Source: DALYJJ01 sp033763935 | GTDB lineage: Bacteria; Acidobacteriota; Terriglobia; Bryobacterales; Bryobacteraceae | NCBI GenBank assembly: GCA_033763935.1 | Contig: JANRJO010000100.1 | Location: 62,001 to 126,000, forward strand | Length of the DNA: 64,000 nt | Direction: 5' to 3' | Shown: positions 8,638 to 17,800 of the stretch, one piece after another | Layout: each line of letters opens with the position of its first letter | Numbering within the stretch: the first letter of the stretch is position 1 | Translations under genes and position numbers: made by a program | Notes under the pieces: generated by a model | Told to the model about the DNA's origin: nothing | Databases searched by the model: none | Seen by the model: only the letters and a program-made list of their open reading frames with translations

Positions 8638-9003
8638 GTGAAGTTGCTGTGCACGATCGACAACGGCCAGGAGTGCCTGCTTTCCGCCGCCGGGGAGGTC
8701 CGCCAGCCTGGCAACTGCGTGATCTGTCGCCAGGTGAATACCTGGCTGAGCGAGGGGCACCGCTGGGTGCTGCTGCGGGAGGATGCCGGCGACGACCTCT
8801 CGGCCGTGCTGCTGTCCGGCCGCTCGGAGTATCCGAGCGAACAGGAGGCTCAAGGATGCCTCATCGTGATGCGATTGAGTCCGAGCACCGCGACTGAAGT
8901 GCGTGCTTGCATCAACATGGCCGTGCAGAGCCTGGAACGCGTGACCATCGAGGGACACGAGGTTCGCTTCACGTCGACCGCTCTCAAGGCGCCCGCCGCC
9001 TGA
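8638..9003 (+). CDS. Hypothetical protein (121 aa)
   Basis: I do not recognise this family. GTG 8638 is preferred as start because AGGA lies 5 nt upstream; a TTG at 8605 in the same frame has no ribosome binding site. The product is soluble and mixed alpha/beta, with a CVICRQ Cys pair around residue 28 and a C-terminal segment (VEGHEVRFTSTAL-like) suggesting a small beta domain. It lies between a divergent YceH gene and the downstream serine hydrolase, which starts 23 nt later, so it may be co-transcribed with the hydrolase. No membrane segment or signal peptide is visible. Confidence 0.6.
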   Translation: MKLLCTIDNGQECLLSAAGEVRQPGNCVICRQVNTWLSEGHRWVLLREDAGDDLSAVLLSGRSEYPSEQEAQGCLIVMRLSPSTATEVRACINMAVQSLERVTIEGHEVRFTSTALKAPAA

Positions 9004-9026
9004 CGTCTGCGGTTAGGATAGAGGCC

Positions 9027-10259
9027 ATGCGCATCGTTGCCTGCCTCATCCTGTCGTCTCGCCTCGTCCTGGCGGCGCCGGACATCGATCCTGTCAAGGC
9101 CGGTATGGACACCGCTCGGCTCAAGCGCATGACCGAACGCATCAAGGCCTTCTCGGATCAAGGCACTGTAGCGGGCACCGTAGTGCTCGTCGCTCGTCAT
9201 GGCACTATCGCCGCCTTCGAGGCCTCCGGCTGGCAGGATATCGAGGCGAGGAAGCCCATGCGGCCGGACTCCATCTTCCAGGTCATGTCGATGACCAAGC
9301 CCGTCACCGCCGTAGCCATCCAGATGCTGGTGGAAGACGGCAAGGTGCGCGTCGGCGACCCTGTTGAGAAGTACCTGCCGGAGTTCCGCGGGCAGTGGAT
9401 GGTGGAGTCGAAGACGGGAACGTCCATGGTGCTCAAACGGCCCACGCGCGCCGTCACGGTCCGCGATCTACTCACACATACCTCTTGTATGGTGGGCCCT
9501 GGCCCGGCGCTGGCCCAGCTATACCAGAAGATGGACCGTCCGCTCGGGGAGGCAGTCGCCGTCTTCGCGCAATTGCCACTCGACTGCGAGCCGGGCTCGC
9601 GCTGGCTCTACTCGAACACCGGGATCGCCACCCTCGGCCGTATTGTAGAAGTCGCGGGGGACCAGCCTTTCGAGGCGTTCGTTGCAAGTCGCATCTTCGA
9701 GCCTCTGGGCATGAAGGACAGTTTCTTCTTTCCGGATCGCGCCACGCCCGGCCAGCGTGAGCGCATCGCGGCGGTTTACCGAAGCGAGAAAGGCGCGCTC
9801 TTGAAGGCCGGCGACGACATCCTCGGCGGCAACGCACTCGCCCACCGCAAGGGCGCCCGCTATTCCGCTCCCGAGTTCGGCCTCTACTCCACCGCAGCGG
9901 ATCTGCTGAGGTTCTACGATTTGATGCGCGCCGGAGGTGTGCACGGCGGCAAGCGGCTGTTATCGCGGGCCTCCGTGGAGCTGATGACCTCCCTCCATAC
10001 CGGTGACCTGCCGAAGGCGGGCTGGTGGGAAGGGAACCCCGGCTTCGGGCTGGGGTGGGAAGTGGTGAGGGATGCCGCGGGAGGCCTCTCGCTGCTCTCA
10101 CCAGGGACCTTCCACCACGGCGGCGCCTTCGGCACGCACGGCTGGATCGATCCCAGGAAGGACCTGGTGGGAGTGTTCCTCGTGCAGCAGGCGGACGGCC
10201 GCGCCGACGAAGTCAAAAAGGCTTTCATGGCGATGGCCGTGGCGGCGATCACGGACTGA
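9027..10259 (+). CDS. Secreted serine hydrolase, beta-lactamase class C fold
   Basis: A 410-residue penicillin-binding-protein-like esterase or D-aminopeptidase. ATG 9027 follows AGGATAGAGG and yields a short signal peptide (MRIVACLILSSRLVLA). The catalytic SxxK is SMTK in QVMSMTKPVTA (Ser near residue 90). The second motif, YxN, is WLYSNTGIATLG. The third motif of class C enzymes (KTG) is replaced by HHGGAFGTH, as in many esterases of this fold. The family hydrolyses beta-lactams, D-peptides or esters; which applies is not determinable here. It runs up to the stop of the convergent DUF4149 gene with no gap. Confidence 0.92.
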   Translation: MRIVACLILSSRLVLAAPDIDPVKAGMDTARLKRMTERIKAFSDQGTVAGTVVLVARHGTIAAFEASGWQDIEARKPMRPDSIFQVMSMTKPVTAVAIQMLVEDGKVRVGDPVEKYLPEFRGQWMVESKTGTSMVLKRPTRAVTVRDLLTHTSCMVGPGPALAQLYQKMDRPLGEAVAVFAQLPLDCEPGSRWLYSNTGIATLGRIVEVAGDQPFEAFVASRIFEPLGMKDSFFFPDRATPGQRERIAAVYRSEKGALLKAGDDILGGNALAHRKGARYSAPEFGLYSTAADLLRFYDLMRAGGVHGGKRLLSRASVELMTSLHTGDLPKAGWWEGNPGFGLGWEVVRDAAGGLSLLSPGTFHHGGAFGTHGWIDPRKDLVGVFLVQQADGRADEVKKAFMAMAVAAITD

Positions 10260-10706
10260 CTACCAGCCGCGAACCCCCATCCACACCGCGTAGGCGACGA
10301 GGAGCAGAAGCACCAACGCGTTCAACTGCACCGACAGGCGGTGCAAGCGTCCAAACTGGACCTGCCCCGCCGCGCCCGCATCGCGCGCGGCATTGATGGC
10401 CGGCGTAAGCCAGTACCGGGCAAGCAACGACAGTACGGTCAGGACGCCGAAAAGCGCCAGCGATTCCCCGGCCATTGCAAACCACGCCCAAGACAGTCCT
10501 CGGATCAGCGAAACCGCTGCCAGGGCGCCGCCGCACAGAGCACCCACCAGGTAATAGCGCGGGAAGATCGCACGAACGGCGCGCGCGGCGTCGGCAGGTG
10601 CAAGCGTGCGGAAGAGAGCCGGGGCGGTCAAGAATGAAAAGAACACGATGCTCCCCAGCCACACAGCGAGGGCGAGCGTTTCGACGATTCTTAGGACGGT
10701 GGGCAT
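10260..10706 (-). CDS. DUF4149 family membrane protein
   Basis: A 148-residue protein with four hydrophobic segments. It opens with VLRIVETLALAVWLGSIVFFSFLTAPALFRTL, the characteristic start of the DUF4149 (TMEM205-like) family, and ends with a LNALVLLLLVAYAVWMGV helix. An NAARDAGAAGQVQFGRLHRLSVQLN loop precedes the last helix, as in family relatives. The function is unknown. Start ATG 10706 overlaps the start codon of the divergent M24 peptidase gene: the two ATGs share the palindrome CATG at 10704-10707. Each promoter must therefore lie within the opposing gene. Confidence 0.85.
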   Translation of the reverse strand: MPTVLRIVETLALAVWLGSIVFFSFLTAPALFRTLAPADAARAVRAIFPRYYLVGALCGGALAAVSLIRGLSWAWFAMAGESLALFGVLTVLSLLARYWLTPAINAARDAGAAGQVQFGRLHRLSVQLNALVLLLLVAYAVWMGVRGW

Positions 10707-12063
10707 GACTCTACCTCGACTCCTCACGGCGGCGGCCGCCGCCGCTGCTGCTATCACCCTCACACCAATATTGCGAACCGAAACGCCTTCGCCGCTGCCC
10801 CCCTTGCGCGAACAGGCCCGGTTGCAGCAGTCCTGGCTCCAGCTGAGGCTCGATCGGGTGCTGCCTGATTTGATGCGAAAGCACAACCTTCAGATGTGGG
10901 TCGTCGTGTGCAGGGAGTACAACGAGGATCCGGTGTTCCTCTCACTGGTGTCGCCTACGGTCTTCGCCGCACGCCGCCGCACGATTCTGGTGTTTCACGA
11001 CCGCGGCCCGGAGAAAGGCGTCGAGCGGCTCGCTCTGGGCGGCGGCTCGAACGGCGGCCTCTACCAGGTGTATCGGGATCCTGAGGTGGAAGGCCGTGAA
11101 CTGTGGGGCGACGGGCAGTGGGCGCTGCTCCGTAAGCTGGTGGACGAGCGAAAGCCGTCAACGATCGGCGTGAACATCTCTCACACCCACGCCTTCGCGG
11201 ACGGGCTGTCGGCCGGCGAGCGGGAGAAACTGGAAGAGGCGCTGGGCCCCGAGAACCGGAGGCGGCTGGTGCGTACGGAGAGCCTCCCGGTGGAGTACCT
11301 CTCGGTGCGCGTGCCCGAGATGCTGCCGCACTTCCGGCGCATCATGGAGGCGTCACACCACTTGATTGGGCGCGCATTCTCAAACGAGGTGGTGACACCG
11401 GGACGCACCACCAACGAGGATGTGGTGTGGTGGCTGCGGCAGCGGCTGGATGAACTGGGCTACCAGACTTGGTTCCAGCCGTCCGTGCGCGTGCAGAAGC
11501 CAGGCACGGAACCCGGGCGCGTGCTGAGCGAGGATGGCCCCGTCGTTATCGAGCGCGGAGACGTGCTGCACGTGGACTTCGGACTCACGGCAATGCGGCT
11601 GAATACGGACACCCAGCATATGGGATACGTGCTCAAAACTGGGGAGACGGAGCCCCCGGCCGGAATCCGAAAGGCACTCGCCGCGGGCAACCGGCTGCAG
11701 GACATCGTCCTCGGGCAGCTCCGGCCGGGGCGGACCGGCAACCAGGTGCTAGCCGCCTCACTGCAGGCAATGAAGGCGGAAGGCATCAACGGCACGGTCT
11801 ACTCGCATCCCGTGGGCGATCATGGGCACGGCGCCGGTCCGTTGATCGGATTGTGGGACCGGCAGGAGGGAGTTCCGGGCCGCGGGGACACGGCGGTGCT
11901 GCCGCAAACCTGGTTCTCCATTGAACTCGCAGTGCGTGTGCCCATAGCAGAGTGGGGCGGCAAGGAGCTGTTTGTCGGGCTGGAGGAAGACGCTGCGATC
12001 GACGGGGCGGGTAAGGTGGGGTGGGTGCTACGCCGGCAGATCGAGTATCATCTCGTCCGATAG
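10705..12063 (+). CDS. M24 family metallopeptidase (Xaa-Pro aminopeptidase-like), exported
   Basis: A 452-residue pita-bread-fold peptidase. ATG 10705 begins a signal peptide (MTLPRLLTAAAAAAAAITLTP). The N-terminal creatinase-like domain (residues about 40-210) includes MWVVVCREYNEDPVF. The catalytic domain carries candidate metal ligands in order: Asp in LHVDFGL, Asp in NTDTQHMGY, His in GDHGHGAGP, Glu in FSIELAV, and Glu in FVGLEEDAAI. Family enzymes remove N-terminal residues before proline or act on creatine-like substrates. Translation could start further upstream, but that would bury the signal peptide. The start codon overlaps that of the divergent DUF4149 gene. Confidence 0.88.
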   Translation: MTLPRLLTAAAAAAAAITLTPILRTETPSPLPPLREQARLQQSWLQLRLDRVLPDLMRKHNLQMWVVVCREYNEDPVFLSLVSPTVFAARRRTILVFHDRGPEKGVERLALGGGSNGGLYQVYRDPEVEGRELWGDGQWALLRKLVDERKPSTIGVNISHTHAFADGLSAGEREKLEEALGPENRRRLVRTESLPVEYLSVRVPEMLPHFRRIMEASHHLIGRAFSNEVVTPGRTTNEDVVWWLRQRLDELGYQTWFQPSVRVQKPGTEPGRVLSEDGPVVIERGDVLHVDFGLTAMRLNTDTQHMGYVLKTGETEPPAGIRKALAAGNRLQDIVLGQLRPGRTGNQVLAASLQAMKAEGINGTVYSHPVGDHGHGAGPLIGLWDRQEGVPGRGDTAVLPQTWFSIELAVRVPIAEWGGKELFVGLEEDAAIDGAGKVGWVLRRQIEYHLVR

Positions 12064-12064
12064 G

Positions 12065-12310
12065 TCAGGCCGCGAAGATCCTCGTCACCTTGCGCGGAAC
12101 GACCGTCATGTACTCGCGCTCAAAACGGACCGCTTGGCGGCGGCACGCCGACTCGGGATACATCATCCGAAAAACGTCGCGGACGCCCTCGAGGTCCAGC
12201 CCTGGCGTCAGCTCTGCCACCGACCTGGCGGTCTGGGAGACACAGACGCCGCACTCTACGTCTACGTCCTGGCATTCGTGGTTGCGAGCTTCTTCAGGTC
12301 GGTAAGACAT
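12065..12310 (-). CDS. Hypothetical protein (81 aa)
   Basis: I do not recognise this family. ATG 12310 is preceded by AAGGAAA at a good distance, supporting translation. The protein is soluble and acidic at the N-terminus, with an ECGVCVSQ cluster of cysteines near residues 19-22 and a third Cys in ESACRRQ. It ends in a basic VVPRKVTRIFAA tail. The cysteines could bind a metal, but no known motif fits. It converges on the M24 gene with 1 nt between the two stops. It is followed upstream by a hairpin and then adk, all on the same strand. Confidence 0.6.
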   Translation of the reverse strand: MSYRPEEARNHECQDVDVECGVCVSQTARSVAELTPGLDLEGVRDVFRMMYPESACRRQAVRFEREYMTVVPRKVTRIFAA

Positions 12311-12393
12311 TAGAGTTTCCTTTTGGAAGCTCTATGTGTACCATGCAAAATACTGACCGAATACGGGGCGAATGGGTACTAAGCCTCGGTCTT

Positions 12394-12416
12394 GTGGGGG
12401 TGGCATATACCCCCAC
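12394..12416 (-). terminator. Perfect 8-bp inverted repeat downstream of adk, possible terminator
   Basis: The sequence GTGGGGGT, a 7-nt loop, then ACCCCCAC forms a perfect 8-bp GC-rich hairpin about 70 nt after the adk stop. It lacks the T-run of an intrinsic terminator on either strand, so it may act with Rho, as a 3' stabiliser, or as an operator for the 81-residue gene downstream. Confidence 0.4.
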
Positions 12417-12487
12417 CGGCGGCGGCTACTACCAATAAACCCATCCGATTGATGCCGAAGGAATAAAGTCTTGGGTTCGCTTCGTTG

Positions 12488-13165
12488 CTATTTTGCGGCG
12501 ACGAGCTCGCGCACCTCAGACAAGCCTAGACGGACCAGTAGTTGTTCATGGATGGCCCCAGGAGGAATAGTACCGTCGATCGTTACCATGCGAGGAGAGG
12601 CGTAGTACTCCAGCAGGGGGGCCGTGCTCTTGTTGTAGGCGGCTAGCCGGTTCACAACGGTTTCTTCGCAGTCGTCCTGACGGGTGACCAGGGCACACCC
12701 GTCAGAGTCGCACCGGTCGCTGACCTCCGGTGGCTGGAACTTCAAATTGTAGATATGGCCGCAGGATGGGCACTGCCGGCGAAGGCAGATGCGTTCGATC
12801 ACTGTTGCATCGGCAACGGTGATGTGAACGATCACCGGCTGGGGGAGTTGGCGCTGCGCCAGTAACCCGTCCAGGTACTTCGCCTGCGCAACGGTGCGGG
12901 GGTAGCCATCGAGCAAAAAGCCGGAAGCGCAGTCGGGCTGCGCGATCCGGTTAGCCACCATAGCGTTGACGATGTCGTCGCCCACCAGTCCGCCAGCGAA
13001 TGAGATCGCGGCGGCGGTCTTTCCGAGTTCGGTCCCCGCAGCCATCTCCGCCCGCAGCATGGCGCCGGTCGAAAGCGCCGGAATGCCCAGGCGTTTCGTC
13101 AGGAGTTCCGCTTGTGTTCCCTTACCGCTTCCCGGGGGGCCCAACAGGATAAAGATGGACGGCAC
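12488..13165 (-). CDS. adk: Adenylate kinase (zinc-type LID)
   Basis: A 225-residue nucleoside monophosphate kinase that converts AMP and ATP to two ADP. Walker A is GPPGSGKGT close to the N-terminus. GTG 13165 is chosen because GAGG lies just upstream; GTG 13168 or a start 45 nt upstream remain possible. The AMP-binding segment STGAMLRAEM and the GFLLDGYPRTVAQA motif are present. The LID carries CPSCGHIYNL followed by CDSDGC, a four-cysteine zinc finger as in Gram-positive adenylate kinases. It then continues RQDDCEETVVNRL, where the family has RxDD. It stands alone, away from secY and the ribosomal operon. Confidence 0.96.
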   Translation of the reverse strand: MPSIFILLGPPGSGKGTQAELLTKRLGIPALSTGAMLRAEMAAGTELGKTAAAISFAGGLVGDDIVNAMVANRIAQPDCASGFLLDGYPRTVAQAKYLDGLLAQRQLPQPVIVHITVADATVIERICLRRQCPSCGHIYNLKFQPPEVSDRCDSDGCALVTRQDDCEETVVNRLAAYNKSTAPLLEYYASPRMVTIDGTIPPGAIHEQLLVRLGLSEVRELVAAK

Positions 13166-13291
13166 CACGCACCTCAGTTCGAGGTTAGTGCAAATTCCGA
13201 TATCAGTCAAGAAGGTCTGAATATACGGCGAAGGGCGGGTGTGAGTCGTTTTTGCTGAATCTTCATCGAACGGTATGAGGACTTGGAGACG

Positions 13292-14218
13292 ATGAATAAG
13301 GCGATTTCAGGAATCCATCACATCACGGCGATGGCGGGGCACCCGCAACCCAACATCGACTTCTACGCGGGCGTTTTGGGGCTCCGGCTGGTGAAGTTGA
13401 CGGTGAACTATGACGATCCGGGTACGTACCACCTCTACTACGGGGATGGGGTGGGTTCGCCGGGCACCATCCTCACCTTCTTCCCTTGGCCCAATGCGCT
13501 TCTGGGGCGGCCGGGCGCGGGGCAGGTGACGTCGATTGCGCTGGCCGTCACGTCGGGTTCGCTTCCGCACTGGCAGCAACGGCTGCGCGATGCGGGCTTC
13601 GAGGTATCCGGGCCGGTAGAGCGGTTCGGCGAGCAGGTCCTGACGACGGGGGACCCGGACGGTCTTGCGGTGGAACTCGTCGAGACCTCGGCGGAGGGCG
13701 CACCGGCGGTGATCGGGATCCACAGCGCGGCGTTGACGGAGTGGAACCTGGAACCGACTTCGCAGCTTCTGACGGAGGTCATGGGGTTTCGCGCGGCGGG
13801 CGTGAAGGGGAACCGTCACCGGTACCTGACCGGGGGTGGCGAGGCTTCCTCAACCGTGGACATCGTTCATCAGCCGGACGCCGCCCGGGGGCGGGTATCG
13901 GCCGGGGCGGTACACCATATCGCATGGCGGACGCCGAACGACGAAGAGGAACTGGCGTGGCAGCGGGAACTAATGGAGCTCGGGTATCACGTGTCGCCGG
14001 TGATGGACCGGACGTATTTCCACTCCATCTACTATCGAGAGCCGGGCGGGGTGCTCTTTGAGATCGCAACGGACGGGCCCGGGTTCGCTGTCGATGAGCC
14101 CGCGGAGACGTTGGGAAGCAAGCTGGTTTTACCGGCGTGGCTGGAGCCGCGGCGCGAGGCGCTCGAGAAGCGGTTACCCAAGGTGCAGTTGCCCGATAGG
14201 GAGGTAGCAGTCCGATGA
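13292..14218 (+). CDS. Ring-cleaving dioxygenase, MhqO-like (VOC fold)
   Basis: A 308-residue glyoxalase/dioxygenase with two VOC domains. It opens with ISGIHHITAMAGHPQPNIDFYAGVLGLRL (first metal-ligand His near residues 8-9). The VNYDDPGTYHLYYGDGVGSPGT block is characteristic of the MhqO family. The second domain has GAVHHIAW (second His) and a Glu ligand in GVLFEIATDGPGFA. Relatives degrade or protect against hydroquinone/quinone compounds. It overlaps the following hydrolase gene (ATGA), giving the mhqO-mhqD arrangement known from Bacillus. ATG 13292 is preferred over a TTG 9 nt upstream. Confidence 0.92.
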   Translation: MNKAISGIHHITAMAGHPQPNIDFYAGVLGLRLVKLTVNYDDPGTYHLYYGDGVGSPGTILTFFPWPNALLGRPGAGQVTSIALAVTSGSLPHWQQRLRDAGFEVSGPVERFGEQVLTTGDPDGLAVELVETSAEGAPAVIGIHSAALTEWNLEPTSQLLTEVMGFRAAGVKGNRHRYLTGGGEASSTVDIVHQPDAARGRVSAGAVHHIAWRTPNDEEELAWQRELMELGYHVSPVMDRTYFHSIYYREPGGVLFEIATDGPGFAVDEPAETLGSKLVLPAWLEPRREALEKRLPKVQLPDREVAVR

Positions 14219-14847
14219 CAATAAAGGAGTTGACGCACGTCCACGTATTCCAGCCGGGCGACGCCGGGAAGGCGCCCCTGCTGCTGCTTCACGGCACCGG
14301 GGGAGACGAGCGCGACCTGCTGCCGCTGGGCCGGGTTTTAAGCCCGGGTTCGCCCCTGCTGAGCCCGCGGGGCAAAGTGCTGGAGCACGGCATGACGCGG
14401 TTCTTCCGGCGGCTGGCCATGGGGGTGTTCGACCAGGAGGACCTGCGGCAGCGAACCCAAGAACTTGCAGACTTCGTACGGGATGCAAAGGATGTCTACG
14501 GCTTCGACGGCGCTCGCCTGACAGCGACCGGGTACTCGAACGGCGCGAACATCGCCGCAGCCATGCTGCTGCTGCGACCCGAGGCGCTGCACGCAGCGGC
14601 GCTCTTCCGGCCGATGGTTCCTTTCGAGCCGGAAGCGGTGCCCGATCTCAGCGGGAAGCGGATCTTCATCGGCGCGGCACGGCGGGACGAATATTCGTCC
14701 GAAGAGCAAACCCGGCGCCTCGCTGAGCTGCTCGAGTCCGGCGGCGCCGAGGTCGAGGTGCACTGGGTGGGCGGCGGCCATGCGCTGACGCAAGCCGACG
14801 TGGACGCCGCCCGCGAGTGGTTCGCTACTTCTTCTTCAGCCCGGTAG
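14215..14847 (+). CDS. Carboxylesterase/phospholipase, MhqD-like
   Basis: A 210-residue alpha/beta hydrolase of the phospholipase/carboxylesterase group. The oxyanion loop is LLHGTGGDERDLLPL, the nucleophile elbow is GYSNGAN (Ser near residue 104), an Asp precedes the RRDEYSSEEQTRRLAEL helix, and the catalytic His is in GGGHALT. Its tight ATGA coupling to the MhqO-like dioxygenase suggests a joint role in handling quinone or catechol-type electrophiles; the pairing is a known arrangement, the substrate is inference. It ends by overlapping the convergent tricorn gene by 23 nt. Confidence 0.93.
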   Translation: MTIKELTHVHVFQPGDAGKAPLLLLHGTGGDERDLLPLGRVLSPGSPLLSPRGKVLEHGMTRFFRRLAMGVFDQEDLRQRTQELADFVRDAKDVYGFDGARLTATGYSNGANIAAAMLLLRPEALHAAALFRPMVPFEPEAVPDLSGKRIFIGAARRDEYSSEEQTRRLAELLESGGAEVEVHWVGGGHALTQADVDAAREWFATSSSAR

Positions 14848-17800
14848 CCGGCGCCTTGAAGGTCTTGTCGGGATAGGGAGGAGAGACCGGCTTATAGAGC
14901 GGTTTCTCCTTGATCTCCCCCTTCAGGAAACTAATGGCCGCTTCCAGTTGCGCGTCGCGCCCCTTGAACGTCTCGTGCGGCAGGTTGTCGACGACGATGT
15001 CGGGATCGACGCCGTGCCCTTCGATGAGCCACTTGCCGTCGGGGCCGAAGACGCCGATCTCGGCGGCGGAGGCGATGCCCTGATCGGCGAGGCGGTTCGA
15101 GCCCGTGAGCCAGATCTCGCCGCCCCAGGTACGGGTGCCGATCACCTTGCCGATACCGAGCCGCTTGATGCCTTCCGCGAAGGCCTCGCCGTCGGAACCG
15201 GTCCATTCATTGCAGAGGACGACGATGTGGCCTCGGAACGCATAGTGCATGTTCCAGGTTGGCTGGCCCATCCGGCCTTGCCAGTAGAACCATGCCTTCC
15301 GGACCAGGCGGTTCAGCAGCCACGAGTCGATGTTGCCGCCGCCGTTGTGGCGGACGTCGATGATGAGGCCGGCGCGGTCGTGCACCGGGTAGTAATGCTC
15401 GGCGAACTGGGCGATGTCATTGGGGCCCATAGCGCGCAGGTGCAAGTAGCCGATCTGCCCGCCGGAGGCCTCTTCCACCTGCAAGCGGCGCGTGTACTCC
15501 CACTCGTGGTAGCGGAGGTCGGATTCCTGCTGGAGGCTGATGGTCTTGGCGACGACTTCCTTCGGCTCGGTCTTGCCGGCCGGCTTCACGCGCAGTAGCA
15601 CCTGCTTATTCACCCGGTTGCGCAGCAGTTCGCCGATGTCTGCCGCGGCAAGCGTCTCGCGGCCATCGATGTTCAGGATGACATCCCCTACGTTCAGTTC
15701 GACGCCGGGCTGGGCGAGGGGCGAGCGCTTGTCGGGGCGGTCGGGGTCGTGTTTGTAGATGTGGTCGACGACGTAGCCGCCGGCCGCGGGGTCGCGGACA
15801 AGCCGCGCGCCGAGCGCGCCGATAGCGATGTTGTCCTGCCCGCGGCGAAGGTCGCCGCCGCCGACGGAATGATGCAGGGCGGAGAGTTCGCTGACCATCT
15901 GGGCGATGAGGTCGTTCAACTCCTCGCGATCGCGGACGCGAGAGGCAAGCGGCGCATACTTGTCGCGGGCGCCTTTCCAGTCGACGCCGTGCATCTTGCG
16001 GTCATAGAAGTAGTCGCGGTGCAGGCGCCAGGCGTCAACGAACATCTCCTTGAACTCGTCCGAGGGAATCACCGAGAAGGCCCAGTCCTTGAGATCGACC
16101 TTCGAGTCGGCGAGCGTCTTGGGGGCTTTCGCGGCGCCCTCGCCGATGCCGGAATCGAAGATGAAGATGTCGTTCTGCTTGGTGACCATCATCTTCTTGC
16201 CGTCGCCGGACACCTGGTAGCCGCCGGCGCCCTCCATCAACGTTTCGGGCTTTTCGCCTTTGTTGGCGATGTTCACGCACTGGAGGTTGGTTTTGGAGAA
16301 GTCGGCGCTGTCGTATTCGATCCAGCAGAGGCGCTTGCCGACGGCGTTGAGCTGCCGGTAGTTGCCGGCCGGAACAGGCACTTCACTGAGGCGCGAGGGG
16401 AGGCCCTCGAAGTCGATCTCCACTTTCGCGGCTTCCGGTTTTGCGGCTTCGGGTTTCGCGCCTTCGGGTTTCTTCTCATCGGGCTTGGCGGCCTCGGGTT
16501 TCTTCTCCTCAGGTTTCTTCTCGTCCGAAAGCTCGTCGGCGGGCTGAAAGGGGGACCGCAGCCCCTTCTTGAGCGAGACTTGATAGATCTTCATGCTCTT
16601 GTCGAAGTGGGGTTCGGGAGCGCGGGGTCCCCAGGGGGACATCACGGTGCTACGCAGCGCGCGGTCAGAGAGGAAGTACATCCATTTGCCGTCACCGCTC
16701 CAGGCGGGGTCGACGCTGTTGTAGCGGTCTGTGGTGAGGGGCGTGGAGACGGCGGTGTCGACACTGTAGAGGAAGATGCGCTCGAACTGGTTGGCGGCGG
16801 TCATGGAGTAGGCAACCCATTTGCTGTCCGGCGACCAGCGAACGTTGAACGCGGGGAAGGAGTTGTGGCCAAAGGTGGAGGTTGCGATTTTCTTCTGCGT
16901 CTTCGTCGCCACCTCGAGCAGCCAGAGCTGGTTGTCCTTGTCCTGGTGCGTCACCCATTTGCCGTCGGGCGAGGGTTGTGCATTCCAGCGAAGAACCGTC
17001 GAGTCCTTGGTCAGCTGTTCGCCGGGGCCGATGCCGTTCGCGGGGATGCGCCACAGCTCGACTTCCCCGCTTTCTGTGGACAACGCCAGCAGGTTCTTGC
17101 CGTCGGGCATCATCACGGCGTCGCGGAAGCGTGACGCCTTACGGGCGGTGTTCTCGACGAAGCGCCCCTCTTTCGCCGGCGCGACAAAGACCTTGCCGCG
17201 GGAGATGAGGATGACTTTGCTGCCGTCCCACGAGATGCGGGCGTTGACGCCGAACTCGCCCGGGTTCTTCACCCATCGCTCACGGAGATGGTCGAAGTCG
17301 GAGGCAAGTTCGATGTTGAGCGCCTTATCCGAGCCGGAGGCGATATCGAAGAGGTGCAGGTCGGCGCCAAGCTGATAAGCGATCTTACCCTGCGAGAGAG
17401 ACGGCGACTTGGCGTCCCAGCCCTGATGCTTGGTGTGCTGCCGCAAGTTCTTGCCGGCCTCGTCCATCGACCAGAGGTTCATGGCGCCGTCGCGGTCACT
17501 GAGCAAGTAGACGCGGCCGTTCCACCACATAGGATCCTTGCTGGTGCCGGCGTAGTCGTTGGTAAGGGGAACGGCTTCCGAGCCTGACGTGAACTTCCAG
17601 AGCTTCTGCGCGGTGCCGCCCTGGTAGCGCTTGGCATGGCTGCCCTGAAAAGGCAGGCGGGTGAAGAAGAGAGTCTTACCGCTGGCGTCGTATGCGCCCG
17701 CGGAGGCCTGCGCGAGCGGGACGCGAGTGACGGTATTGTCGGCGGCGAGCACGACCATCTGCGGATCGAAGAGGTTGCCAAAGCGGTTGGTGAGGACGAG

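Noticed and set aside
15749..17134. A 461-codon frame antisense to the tricorn protease
   Set aside because: Val/Gly/Ala/Glu-rich with no recognisable motif; it mirrors codon bias of the real gene on the other strand.
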